Shown one piece after another: positions 53,299 to 62,622 of a stretch of DNA of 64,000 bases. Every line of letters starts with the position of its first letter. Within the stretch, counting starts at the first letter, position 1. The stretch is from Pirellulales bacterium (lineage in GTDB: Bacteria > Planctomycetota > Planctomycetia > Pirellulales > JACPPG01), in NCBI GenBank assembly GCA_036499395.1, contig DASYDW010000134.1:99006-163005 (forward strand), given 5' to 3'. The position numbers and the translations under genes were made by a program. The notes under the pieces are model-generated. The model did not search any database, was not told where the DNA came from, and saw only the letters and a list, made by a program, of their open reading frames with translations.

Positions 53299-53931
53299 TC
53301 AGTCACGCACCAATCCATTTTGAACGGCGTAGCGCGTCATATCGACGTTCTTATGCAGATTGAGTTTTCGCATAACACGTGCCTTGTGATTTTGGACGGT
53401 ATTCTCGCTGATCCCCAAGACTTCCGCGCACCGACGCGCGCTGAATCCAGCAGCGACGTACGTAAGCACCTCGACTTCCCGGTCTGTCAGCAATCCAGGA
53501 TTCATCGGACAGCGTTTATCTCGATCAGCGGTTGGCGACCTTGCATAAACTTTCTCGCCGGCGAGAACGCGCCGAATTGATGCCTCAAACTCCTCCAAAG
53601 AATCGCGTTTAGTAAGATACCCCATGGCACCGCAGTCAAAGGCTCGCTTGACCTGGAAGCTACGATACGCACTGTCGATGAAAATCAGCCGTGCGCCAGC
53701 ATGAGACAGCGTCAGGTTCAGCACTGCTTCACTGCTGCCAGGCATTCCCGCATCTACAAGCACGAGGTCGGGTGCTCGGGAATTTGCTGCCAGTGTCAGT
53801 GCCTCGGTGTGGGTAAAAACGCCGATAATCTCGAAGCCCTCAAATGACTTGAGCAGCTTGGACAGCAGATCAGCCACTAGCTGTTGGCCATCGGCGATCA
53901 TAACCGTCCAGGACGTCTTCTCCATGAGCAA
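53299..53931 (-). CDS. NarL/FixJ-type response regulator
   Basis: 210 residues. Receiver domain 5-125 with acidic Asp14, phospho-acceptor Asp60 (LVLVDAGMPG) and Lys108 (YLTKRD); C-terminal GerE/LuxR helix-turn-helix at about 147-205 (LLTDREVEVLTYVAAGFSA, then CAEVLGISENTVQNHKARV). No adjacent histidine kinase, so it is an orphan. It lies between the DUF1559 gene and the ECF sigma gene and is oppositely oriented to both. The start could also be the ATG at 53925 (MEKTSW). Confidence 0.88.
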   Translation of the reverse strand: MLMEKTSWTVMIADGQQLVADLLSKLLKSFEGFEIIGVFTHTEALTLAANSRAPDLVLVDAGMPGSSEAVLNLTLSHAGARLIFIDSAYRSFQVKRAFDCGAMGYLTKRDSLEEFEASIRRVLAGEKVYARSPTADRDKRCPMNPGLLTDREVEVLTYVAAGFSARRCAEVLGISENTVQNHKARVMRKLNLHKNVDMTRYAVQNGLVRD

Positions 53932-54226
53932 AACTCGCTTTTCGAGTGGTCTATAAGAGATGCAGCGTCGGGTCGCGCGACAACCGACCAGCTGCTTCTG
54001 CTGAATCGGGGCGTCAATGAGAAGAAGCTAGCGCTCGGTTGAATCTCGGTTAGGCTGCAATGCCTCGAAAAAAAGTTGCTCGCCGCCGCGCCGAGTCCGT
54101 CTACCTTTAAAACCACCAAATCCTGCCAAAACAGCTCACAAAAATGTTGATTTGCGAGCGTTGATCGGAGCGAGTAGACTCCGAAACTGGCGATAACCCC
54201 AATGGGCATCATGGTTTGGCATTCTC
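53932..54226. other. Divergent intergenic region
   Basis: About 295 bp between the response regulator and the ECF sigma gene, so it should carry both promoters. No obvious operator repeats noticed. Confidence 0.4.
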
Positions 54227-54814
54227 ATGACCGGATCAATTTCAGATTGGCTGGACGCGTACCGCCACGGAGACCGGGACGCAGCGCAGCAATTGTGGAA
54301 CCGCTACTATGCTCAACTGGTGCGTCAAGCCTTGAGGGGGTTGCGGGGCGCACCGCGGCGTTTGCGCGACGAAGAGGACATCGCCCTTAGCGCCTTCAAC
54401 AGTTTTTGCCTCGCCGTTGAAGCCGGCCGATTTCCGAATCTCTTTGATCGATCGGACCTTTGGCGCATTCTGGTCGCCATTACCGCCAAAAAGGCACTCA
54501 ACGAACGGCGTTATCAGCGGGCCAAAAAGCGGTTCTGGTTCGATGCGTGGTCCGCGCCGGATCGCGATTCGCTCAGGCCAGATTCGCTCGTCGGGAAGGA
54601 GCCCAGCCCGGAGCAGAGCGCGGAAGCCGCCGATCATCTCTCCAGATTGCTTTCCATTCTAAATGAGCACCTATTACAACAAATTGCGATATGTAAGTTG
54701 GAAGGATATACAAACGCGGAGATCGCTCAACGTCTGGATTGTTCTGTTAGTACAGTTGGACGTAAGATAACGATCATTCGAGATACATGGATCGAGTACT
54801 TCGAACGTCAATAG
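54227..54814 (+). CDS. ECF-subfamily RNA polymerase sigma factor
   Basis: 195 residues, ATG 54227. Region 2 at about 10-80 (WNRYYAQLVRQALRGLRG and RDEEDIALSAFNSFCLAVE) and region 4 at about 135-190 (EGYTNAEIAQRLDCSVSTVGRK) of the sigma-70 ECF type. It is 21 nt upstream of the kinase-WD40 gene. In planctomycetes ECF factors paired with Ser/Thr kinases are common, and the kinase is thought to activate the sigma factor by phosphorylation in place of an anti-sigma factor. Confidence 0.9.
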   Translation: MTGSISDWLDAYRHGDRDAAQQLWNRYYAQLVRQALRGLRGAPRRLRDEEDIALSAFNSFCLAVEAGRFPNLFDRSDLWRILVAITAKKALNERRYQRAKKRFWFDAWSAPDRDSLRPDSLVGKEPSPEQSAEAADHLSRLLSILNEHLLQQIAICKLEGYTNAEIAQRLDCSVSTVGRKITIIRDTWIEYFERQ

Positions 54815-54835
54815 CTCTGAACGGATATTGCTTTC

Positions 54836-57800
54836 ATGGCCAAGCGCGAACTATCCATTGCGCTGAAATTAGAGATTGACGCTGCGTGCGATGCCTTCGA
54901 AGCCCGCCTGCAACGGGGCGAACATCCCAATATCCAGGATGTTCTTGCCACTGCTTCGCCCGACGCTGTTCCGCAGTTGGCGGTTGAATTGTTGAAGGTA
55001 GCAGTCGAATATGCCGGTACTCGGCCTTGTCGAGCAGAGTGTGATTACGAGACTAGCACCACTTCAAAGAGTCGCACACTTCACGACAATCCAAGACTTG
55101 ACGGCGAGTCACTAGGACTTCCGGTCCGTCCACAATCCCTAAAGTCAGACATCCCTGTTCTTCCGCCGGGTATACACTCAATCGGTGATTTCGAGTTACT
55201 CGAGCTGATCGGAACCGGAGGTATGGGTGCCGTTTATAAGGCACGTCAGGCTAGCATCAATCGACTTTGCGCTGTCAAGATTCTCAACTTGGATCGATGG
55301 AAGGGGGTCGCGACGCAAGAACGTGCCCGCGCCATTGATCGATTCTTACGCGAAGCCTGCGCGACCGCCGCTCATGAACATCCGAACGTTATCAGCGTCT
55401 ATCACGGTGGATGTGCCGACGGAACCTATTTCCTCGCCATGCAATTCGTCGAAGGCAGTAGTCTCGCTGAGCTCGTTCGGGAAGCTCCCTTTGAGAACCA
55501 GCGCGCCGCAGAGTGCCTGGAGCCGATTTGTCGGGGGCTGCACGCCGTTCACACCGCTGGGATTTTGCATAGGGACCTCAAACCAAGCAACATCCTGATC
55601 GAGCGGGCAACCGGACACGCATTTCTGTCTGATTTTGGGCTCGCAAAAATTGATGGGAACCAGGACTTGACGTTGTCGGGAGACACCTTCGGCTCGCCAC
55701 CGTACATGTCGCCAGAACAAGTGATCGACGCTGGTCGGACGACGGTCGCTTCCGACGTGTACGGCCTAGGGGCGACAATGTACCACCTGCTCACCGGCCG
55801 TCCTCCTTTCCAGGCAGCAACTGTCCCCGGGACACTACACCAGGTGCTCTCCGACGACCCTGCGCCCCCTCGTCTGCTAAATCCTAGCGTCGACCGAGAT
55901 ATTGAAACCATTTGTCTTAAATGCCTCGACAAAGATTCCACGCGCCGATATCCGACCGCCCTAGCGGTGGCAGTCGAACTGCAGAGGTATCTCGCCGGAC
56001 ATCCGATCGAAGCCAGACCATTGCGCTGGACCGGAAAGGCGATGCGGTGGACTCGGCGACATCCGGCCACGGGAGCTTTATTAACTGCATTACTGGCTAC
56101 GATTATCTCTGCGCTTTGCGTAACGTCGGTGCTTTTAGTACGCGAACGAGCATCGACGAATCGCGCTAATTCCGCACTTGCTGAAAAAGGAAAACTGCTG
56201 AAGAGTGCCTATCTCCGTTCGGCATCACTCGATCAATGGCCGGTTGCAACGAGCGCCATTCCTTGGGTTGCAGCAAGCCTGGCCGTCGATGGCGAGTCTG
56301 ATAAGGACTACGTTGACCGGGTGCGCGCAAGGCGACTTTTTAATACGTGTCCACGTCTTATTCGACAAGTTGACCATTCGGCAGACATCGTCGTATCGAG
56401 ACTTCGAGAGGACGGGAAGCTCGCATTCACCGCGGACTTGCACGGCAATGCTTGCCTATGGGAAACGAGCAATCCACGGGCTCTTCCCAAGTCGCTGCCG
56501 CATCCCTCCAGCAGTCGATTACGAGCGGCAATCTTTACTGCCGATGGAAGCAAGCTGGTCACAAGCAGCGCCGATGGATGGGTTTATGTGTGGGATGTGA
56601 ACGCCTGCGAGCTTTTGGCCAGCGCGAAGTGCCATGCGAAGCCGATTAGCTCGCTATCGCTTAGCCGTGACGATCGATGGCTCGCTACGGGAATTGGCGA
56701 TCGGACGGCGCGAGTGTGGGACTTGGCGTCACTTGAATCCGTGACACCGCCTCTCCTGCATGGCGGTGCGGTTACGGCAATTGCTATTTCGTCACAGATG
56801 CAATGCCTCGTGACTGTAGCTTCGGACGGCACGCTATCGACTTGGACGATACCCGAAGGTCAACAGACTGTCTATCAAGCGCCGAAGGGTAATATTCTTA
56901 AGACGTTGGCCATCGATTCAAGTGGGAAGCAGTTCTTGACCGCAACGTTGCCGCGAGGAGTCCAGCAGTGGGGACCGTCATGGCCCGAGAAACCCGATCG
57001 ACTGATCGATACGGTCAGTGCAGTCGCGAGTAGTCATCTCGCAGCGAACGACGGAGAGGCCATCATTTCGACAAGTGCGGGGCAGATCCTGCAATGGTCG
57101 ACAGCGACCCTTGACTCGCCCATATCGACACAAGCGGTCGGAGCGGGCGTTCGCAAGAGTGTGTTGAGCCACGATGGGCTCATGCTCGCCGTCTGCACAA
57201 ATCACAATGCGATCGAATTGTGGTCTCGGGCGGACTCCAAGCCATTTCGCAAAACCGCAGAAATCTCCCGCAACGGCCTAAGGCCGACTGGCGTTTCCGT
57301 CTCTTATAACGCGAAGACCCTTCTTTCTACGGAGTCGCGACAGGCGCGGGTGTGGGACACGGAATCCAGAGGAAATTCGCTCGTTACATTGGCCAAATCG
57401 AATATTGCTAAGGCATACTGCACGCCCGATCAGAATTTCCTCGTCGTCGGAGACGGCACGACTCGCACGGCAATCCATCACCTCGATGCGTCACTGAAGG
57501 CTTTCCATGAGATTCAGCACGTTTCACAGCCTGTGTATCCCCTTGCGCAACACAAGTCGCCCTTTTTGGTCATCGGCGAAGCGGCAGGACATATACATGT
57601 CATCAATCTCCAAGATCGAAAGGAGATGATCTGCGATTTTTCGGACTTGGCTCCTATTACGGCTGTTGCCGTATCGCCGGACGGGCAGATGGCGGCCGTC
57701 GGAAATCCATTCGGCCGGATCCGGCTCTTCACAACAAGCGACAGCATTGCCCGAGCAGACTTTAATGCAGACGAATCGGTGCATTCATTGGCCTTTGACG

Positions 57801-58516
57801 AGGCGGGCTCAAGTTTATTGGGCATTTGCCCAACCAGTTTCTTCCGTTGGACCATCGGCTCAATCGAGAGACCACAAGTTAGTCCTATCGGGCACCGAGG
57901 AGTATTCTTGACCTCGGCGTCTCATTCCGCGCTCGGAACCTTGCTTCTAGACTCGCAGCATCAGGTATGGGCGTTTCCTTCTAAAGACTTTGGGGGTGCG
58001 GCACAATTTACGTTGGAGCAGCAGCCGTATGCCGTTTGGTCGAACGAGGATAATTCGTGGTGTGCTGCGGCCATGCCGGGAAACGAGCTGCGCGTTATCG
58101 ACTTTAGTGACGGTCAAGCGACGTCTACCTTCATGTCGCATCCTGGAAAAATCCAATGTGCGTCTTTTGGGGCTAATAATCGCTTGGTGGTAACGGGCTG
58201 CGAAGATCATTTTATTCGCGTTTGGGACGTAAAATCCGCGGCCTTGGTATGTCAAATTGCCACTCCCGACCCCTCGGAAGTGGTCGCCTGCATTTTTGCT
58301 GAGCACTTAAACGGAGTTTTGGCGGTATTTACTAGTGGACAAGCGATGTTCGCCGATTTACGGCCGGACGATCGGTCCGTGGAGGAAATCGAATGCGAGG
58401 CCCGGCTAGTATCGGGTCAACACATCGATCACACGGGAGCCCTATCACCAGTAAGCGCAGAGGGTTTGGAGCGCGACTGGCGGATACTTATGGGCTCGCA
58501 GGACCCGTCACACTAG
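54836..58516 (+). CDS. Transmembrane Ser/Thr protein kinase with WD40 sensor domain
   Basis: 1,226 residues. Kinase domain about 119-395: GTGGMG loop 126-131, Lys148 (AVKIL), HRDLKPSN 245-252, DFG 266-268 and MSPEQ 291-295, all intact Hanks motifs. A transmembrane helix spans about 412-435 (TGALLTALLATIISALCVT). Beyond it lies a WD40 region (about 520-1200) with repeats ending in WD or WS, for example WVYVWDVN and TARVWDLAS, probably forming one or two propellers outside the membrane. Signal perceived outside is likely relayed to the ECF sigma factor encoded 21 nt upstream. The N-terminal 110 residues are a helical extension common in planctomycete kinases. Confidence 0.92.
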   Translation: MAKRELSIALKLEIDAACDAFEARLQRGEHPNIQDVLATASPDAVPQLAVELLKVAVEYAGTRPCRAECDYETSTTSKSRTLHDNPRLDGESLGLPVRPQSLKSDIPVLPPGIHSIGDFELLELIGTGGMGAVYKARQASINRLCAVKILNLDRWKGVATQERARAIDRFLREACATAAHEHPNVISVYHGGCADGTYFLAMQFVEGSSLAELVREAPFENQRAAECLEPICRGLHAVHTAGILHRDLKPSNILIERATGHAFLSDFGLAKIDGNQDLTLSGDTFGSPPYMSPEQVIDAGRTTVASDVYGLGATMYHLLTGRPPFQAATVPGTLHQVLSDDPAPPRLLNPSVDRDIETICLKCLDKDSTRRYPTALAVAVELQRYLAGHPIEARPLRWTGKAMRWTRRHPATGALLTALLATIISALCVTSVLLVRERASTNRANSALAEKGKLLKSAYLRSASLDQWPVATSAIPWVAASLAVDGESDKDYVDRVRARRLFNTCPRLIRQVDHSADIVVSRLREDGKLAFTADLHGNACLWETSNPRALPKSLPHPSSSRLRAAIFTADGSKLVTSSADGWVYVWDVNACELLASAKCHAKPISSLSLSRDDRWLATGIGDRTARVWDLASLESVTPPLLHGGAVTAIAISSQMQCLVTVASDGTLSTWTIPEGQQTVYQAPKGNILKTLAIDSSGKQFLTATLPRGVQQWGPSWPEKPDRLIDTVSAVASSHLAANDGEAIISTSAGQILQWSTATLDSPISTQAVGAGVRKSVLSHDGLMLAVCTNHNAIELWSRADSKPFRKTAEISRNGLRPTGVSVSYNAKTLLSTESRQARVWDTESRGNSLVTLAKSNIAKAYCTPDQNFLVVGDGTTRTAIHHLDASLKAFHEIQHVSQPVYPLAQHKSPFLVIGEAAGHIHVINLQDRKEMICDFSDLAPITAVAVSPDGQMAAVGNPFGRIRLFTTSDSIARADFNADESVHSLAFDEAGSSLLGICPTSFFRWTIGSIERPQVSPIGHRGVFLTSASHSALGTLLLDSQHQVWAFPSKDFGGAAQFTLEQQPYAVWSNEDNSWCAAAMPGNELRVIDFSDGQATSTFMSHPGKIQCASFGANNRLVVTGCEDHFIRVWDVKSAALVCQIATPDPSEVVACIFAEHLNGVLAVFTSGQAMFADLRPDDRSVEEIECEARLVSGQHIDHTGALSPVSAEGLERDWRILMGSQDPSH

Positions 58517-58535
58517 ATAACGCACAGGAGCCTTC

Positions 58536-59102
58536 ATGCCTGCTCTGCAATGGAAGCAGATTAGTGCAAGCGACCAGGAGTATTGTCAGCAGTTTGTCAA
58601 AATTATGCAGTTCATGGATGGCCGCTACGGCATCTTGACCTCCTCGCAGTTTCAAGAGTGGCTGCAGGGAGACAGCGGTCCCTATGTGGGCCAGCAGCTT
58701 GCTGCATTCTGTGGGTTCTTGCGTTTGGAGGACGTGCCCTACGCTTCGAGAATGCAGTTTGCGTTACTTGGTCGGTACAAGGCCGGCGAGTCCCTTGCGC
58801 ATTTGATGATGCTCGGCTGGACGCCGACCACAAGCCAATGCGAGCCAGATTTTCTTGACGGCATCGTCGATGCCATATTGGCCAAGGGAGTTGAGTGGCT
58901 GGGGACGTTAAGCGCGCCGGTTGCGGTCAAAGTCATTTCCACCGTCCGTCCGAATTCCATGCGGTACAAGCAAGCGCAGCGCCTACACGATCGATTCTAT
59001 GCCAGAGCTATTGCCAATTCCTCGGCATCCGCATATATCCGCCTGGCTCGTGAACGAGTGCTGCCAAAGGCAGCCATCTGGCATCTACAGCTAGTCGCCT
59101 GA
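58536..59102 (+). CDS. Hypothetical protein in the kinase operon
   Basis: 188 residues, ATG 58536, AGGAG just upstream and 19 nt after the kinase stop. Helical and mostly polar (YCQQFVKIMQFMDGRYGI, QFALLGRYKAGESLAHLMML), no membrane segment or signal. I do not recognise the family. Likely cotranscribed with the sigma factor and kinase, so perhaps an effector or a modulator of this pathway. Confidence 0.65.
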   Translation: MPALQWKQISASDQEYCQQFVKIMQFMDGRYGILTSSQFQEWLQGDSGPYVGQQLAAFCGFLRLEDVPYASRMQFALLGRYKAGESLAHLMMLGWTPTTSQCEPDFLDGIVDAILAKGVEWLGTLSAPVAVKVISTVRPNSMRYKQAQRLHDRFYARAIANSSASAYIRLARERVLPKAAIWHLQLVA

Positions 59103-59165
59103 CGACGACAGATCGCTCAACCTTTGCTCATGAAGAGCAGGTTTTCACCGCATAAGGGATCTCTA

Positions 59166-59474
59166 ATGGGCTATTTTACAATCGCGTTGAGCGTGGACTC
59201 GACTGCCACGCTGAAGGACGATTCTTCAATTACCGTCAATGTACAGGTCATCAGCATCGAGCATTTCGACGGGAACGTGTACCTCAATTATTGGTCCACA
59301 CCCGATGCAGACTACATCGACCCTGCCAGTGACATGGTTTATGTACCGAAGAGCGGTACCACCAATACCACAGTAAACGTGGAGGTCCCCACCGGAGAAA
59401 CGGTAGTCTTCGAGGCCTTCGGTACAGGTGACGATGAGTCCACTGGTTCCGCGACTATTGATCTTACAGGCTAG
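59166..59474 (+). CDS. Hypothetical beta-sandwich-like protein
   Basis: 102 residues from ATG 59166 (MGYFTIALSV). Nearly all strand-forming (DSSITVNVQVISIEHFDGN, TTNTTVNVEVPTGETVV), like a fibronectin or Ig-like domain, acidic, without a visible signal peptide. It follows the preceding gene by 63 nt. Short TTG or ATG alternatives at 59124/59130 add an implausible basic leader. Possibly a binding module; function unknown. Confidence 0.55.
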   Translation: MGYFTIALSVDSTATLKDDSSITVNVQVISIEHFDGNVYLNYWSTPDADYIDPASDMVYVPKSGTTNTTVNVEVPTGETVVFEAFGTGDDESTGSATIDLTG

Positions 59475-59676
59475 AATCGCTTGCCAAGGACGTGAACACA
59501 TGAGCACGCCCCGAAGGATCGATCAACCTGAGGACCGTCGATTGCAGAAATGAGCGACGACCCATTCTGAATGCGTGGCTCGAAGTCGCCACCTGCGGGT
59601 GGCCGACCAGTGGCCGCCGGGCGTCGAAGGATAGACGGCCTCTGCATACGATGACGCGAGCGCCGAACCGCGAACG
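59475..59676. other. Intergenic region
   Basis: About 200 bp. No hairpin or gene recognised. Confidence 0.35.
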
Positions 59677-60033
59677 ATGCGAAGGATCGCATCCCAAGAC
59701 TTGGGCGAGCGAGGGCAATCGGACTGGAAAGAGAGCCCGAGTGATTCCCTGAAGAGCGCTACTGTGCCCGAAACATTCGGAAAGCGCGCTTACAGCCGTC
59801 GAATCGTGCGTGGCGGAATTGCATGCACGATCAATGCCTACCTCGAAGAGTGTTCATTCCGCGCCCGCTGGTTTTGCGGCGCGTGCAGCAACGGCAGTTC
59901 GACGCCTCTCGTCCATGCGACTGCCGATGACGCTATTGCTATGGCCTCAATTGAGCTACGTAACCATTTGCTCACGAGCCATGAGGTGGACTTCATGACA
60001 CTCGCTGAATGCACATCTGTTCAGTCAAAGTAG
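59677..60033 (+). CDS. Small hypothetical protein
   Basis: 118 residues; contains a Cys pair region (ACTINAYLEECSFRARWFCGACSNG) that looks like a small Zn-binding or cysteine-rich unit, with a helical end (DAIAMASIELRNHLLTSHEVD). It overlaps the end of the converging gene at 60025 by nine bases. No known family. Confidence 0.4.
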   Translation: MRRIASQDLGERGQSDWKESPSDSLKSATVPETFGKRAYSRRIVRGGIACTINAYLEECSFRARWFCGACSNGSSTPLVHATADDAIAMASIELRNHLLTSHEVDFMTLAECTSVQSK

Positions 60034-60315
60034 CCTTTCGAGCGTTTCCAGTGCCTGCCTCGCCCTGCGTAACGAGCCTCCAGTGGCGTGCATGAGCTTT
60101 CTCGCTGCCTGCAAGTCCGATAGTGAAACCAATCCTTTACGCATTGCCCCCCTTTCATTGCCAGCCAACTTACGTCGAACATTGCTGATCTGAGACGCAG
60201 TCACCTTGATCCTTTTACTGGCGAGCGCTGCAATTATCTCCTTCTGAGACGCGTTGGGGCTCTTTTTCAATGCTTCGCGTATCTCGGCAGACTTATTCAC
60301 GCGTGTCTTAGACAT
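60025..60315 (-). CDS. 96-residue putative HTH protein (copy B)
   Basis: Homologue of the protein at 26179-26469. Same length and pattern: MSKTRVNKSAEIREALKKS, KEIIAALASKRIKVTASQIS as helix-turn-helix, a Lys/Gly linker and a C-terminal helix (SDLQAARKLMHATGG). Basic. Family name not known to me; DNA-binding regulator is the best guess. Two copies in one window, on opposite strands, suggest a recurring regulatory module. Confidence 0.65.
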   Translation of the reverse strand: MSKTRVNKSAEIREALKKSPNASQKEIIAALASKRIKVTASQISNVRRKLAGNERGAMRKGLVSLSDLQAARKLMHATGGSLRRARQALETLERLL

Positions 60316-60945
60316 AATGCGTCTCTCGCAATGCGTTGGCTGTCAGATCCCAAAGAAACTGAACTACTCGCACTAATTCGCAGAGTCGAACGCCCACTGC
60401 ATCCACCAAAAGGGGTTTGCGACACTTCGTGATCTACACGAAATGGTACTTCAGGTCAAAGCGGCTATGCGAACTAGTCCGGTACTTTTCCATCTCCCGA
60501 TCATAGCAAATCGAAAAACCTCAAGGGTTCGCCTGACGGCGAGTGATTTAGACCCATCGCAAGGACATTAACATCTGACCGCAAATCGAAGCGGAAGGAT
60601 ATTTAAGCGGACCGAAAGGATAAGCGACTCAACATCAGACTAGCTCTATCGTCTTCCGACCTTCGCGAAAGTCGTCGCGGTGGTATGCGCGGCATTCACG
60701 TGGCTTGAATTGTTGGGCAAAGGGACGGCGAGGAGCGATTGCAAACTACGTTTCTACGTTTAGCAAGTCCAGTCTGAGCATTAATTGACCTGCTGAGCAT
60801 CTCCCGTAGACGAAGCGCCTCGGAACCGAAGCAAAAGGATCTCCGAGATGTTTCAGAACCGTTTCGACTGAGTGATCCATACTAGCCGGCAGGCACTGGC
60901 TAGGGCAAAGGGCTAGCCAGCGCCCACCAAGCGCATGTCGGATTA
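60316..60945. other. Intergenic region
   Basis: About 630 bp. No gene seen; promoter of the 96-residue protein gene (leftward) should be in the left part. The stretch is poor in coding signal. Confidence 0.35.
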
Positions 60946-62421
60946 CTACGTACCCGAGATAAGTGTCGGAGTGCCGACGTTGGAATAGGCGATCGACACT
61001 GTAGTCCCCATCCCCAAACGTGTGATTGGGTTGGTGTTGTTCAGCGTACCACTCGTGCCGTTGGAATCGTTAACCGTCAGCGAGTTGGTTCCAGTGCCAC
61101 CGTCAACCACCACGGTGTAGACATTGTCCAGGTTATGATCGACCGCGCCGATGAGGTACGTGTCATTGCCGGCGCCGCCGGTCAATGTCGTGGTTCCCGT
61201 AGTCGTGGCTTGCACGTTGATGGAGTTCGCTGTGCTGGATGTACCGCCGGTTTGCACGGACACGTCGCCGGAGCCAATCATGTTGACGTTGATCGTGTCA
61301 CCACCGGCTCCGCTATTCAACGAAACGTTGGTTGAGCCGAAATCCTCGCCCAGCCCCAGGTCGATCGTGTTACTGCCGGAGCCGGCATCAACGATAAGCT
61401 GCGGGGTGGAATAGGTAATGGTCGGACTTGGGGAGCCCAAGAAGGTGCGAGTCACTGTATCAGATTCGATTTGGTAGTTGACGGCCGCAGTGGTCGAATG
61501 ATCATCGATTGTGACCGACGTAAATCCGTTTACGGTAAGTCCCGGCTGGATATTGTCGAGGCGCCCGGAGTTACCTACGGTTATCGTTCCGGCATCCACT
61601 TCCGAAGTGATGCCAAAGGCTGTGGACTTAACCGTCGCACTTCCATCGGCAGGCGCTTGAATGATCACGCCGAACTCGAGGTTTGAGTATGTCGCCACGG
61701 TCGTCTCAGTCCCGACGCGCGTGATCGAATCGTTGGTCAGGGAATAGCTCGGTGAGCCCGTCGCATCCCCTTCAGCGAAGCCAAACAGGGCGACATCGTT
61801 CACATCGACGTTGCCGAGAATCTGACCGTCGAGCGAATCCCCGCCGTCCCCAATGGCAACGATCGTATTGGCGCCGCTGGTGCCGTTGCCGCTGACATTG
61901 AGCGAAATGCCAGAACCCAAGGTCAGCACACTGAAACCATTCAAGCTGCCGGCGGTGGGCTCAAAATCGACCGTCGAGACCCCCGAAAAGGAAATCGCGG
62001 TTGAGCCGATGGAGAACGTGCTTCCCTCCAAGGAATAGACTTCGGAGACGGTATTTGAACTATCGTCAACATCCAGCGTATCTGAGGCACTATTGCCTGT
62101 GAATGTAACGGGAAGCCCGCTGGTGAGCACGGGCGTTTCTACAGTCAGGGAGTCGTTGCCAATGCTGCCCGTGATGTTGATCGCATTTGTATCCGCGACA
62201 GCGCGCGAGGCCACGACAGAAGCCCCATTAAGGACCTCGTAACTGCCAGCGACGACAGTCAGCGTCAAAGCCGAGGCACTAGGAGCGGTATAGTTCAGCG
62301 GTCCTACCGTAAGCAATCTTCGATATTCGAGCGATTCGACGCCAAGCCTTCTGCCGTTATGCCCTTTCGACGCAGAACACGGTGCAAGCCTGGTGGACCG
62401 ATTCGATTTCCAAAACCACAT
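60946..62421 (-). CDS. Planctomycete LExLExRxLL-signal surface protein, Ca-binding-type repeat
   Basis: 491 residues, ATG 62421 after AAGGGG. N-terminus carries VESLEYRRLLT at about 28-38, the same export signature as the giant protein. The rest is a beta-rich repeat protein with GxGxD-like units (SGSNTIDLGLGED, GAGNDTYLIG, GAGGDTINVNM), reminiscent of RTX/haemolysin-type calcium-binding nonapeptide repeats. Probably a secreted or surface protein stabilised by calcium. No enzymatic domain seen. The promoter lies right of 62421; the next gene to the right is a PEP-CTERM protein in the same direction. Confidence 0.8.
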   Translation of the reverse strand: MWFWKSNRSTRLAPCSASKGHNGRRLGVESLEYRRLLTVGPLNYTAPSASALTLTVVAGSYEVLNGASVVASRAVADTNAINITGSIGNDSLTVETPVLTSGLPVTFTGNSASDTLDVDDSSNTVSEVYSLEGSTFSIGSTAISFSGVSTVDFEPTAGSLNGFSVLTLGSGISLNVSGNGTSGANTIVAIGDGGDSLDGQILGNVDVNDVALFGFAEGDATGSPSYSLTNDSITRVGTETTVATYSNLEFGVIIQAPADGSATVKSTAFGITSEVDAGTITVGNSGRLDNIQPGLTVNGFTSVTIDDHSTTAAVNYQIESDTVTRTFLGSPSPTITYSTPQLIVDAGSGSNTIDLGLGEDFGSTNVSLNSGAGGDTINVNMIGSGDVSVQTGGTSSTANSINVQATTTGTTTLTGGAGNDTYLIGAVDHNLDNVYTVVVDGGTGTNSLTVNDSNGTSGTLNNTNPITRLGMGTTVSIAYSNVGTPTLISGT

Positions 62422-62580
62422 GATTTACCCCTTTTTTTGATAGGTAATGAGACGAACGCGATCACTAGTGCTGACGGGCCCACGTGGCGCCGTCGGCCAG
62501 CCTTTGAAATGGAGCATGCCGCTACGCTGATGGACGTCTTCAGCGGAGCAGGAAAACGCCCACTTTTAGAGAATGAAGAG

Positions 62581-62608
62581 CGCCGCCGCGCCCCAACCCG
62601 CGGCGGCG
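62581..62608 (-). terminator. Strong GC hairpin between the two exported-protein genes
   Basis: CGCCGCCGCG (62581-62590), loop CCCCAACC, CGCGGCGGCG (62599-62608). Ten-bp perfect stem just after the PEP-CTERM stop in the reading direction; T-tail is weak (CTCTTCATTC). Confidence 0.7.
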
Positions 62609-62622
62609 AGGAAAGTCGCCCG

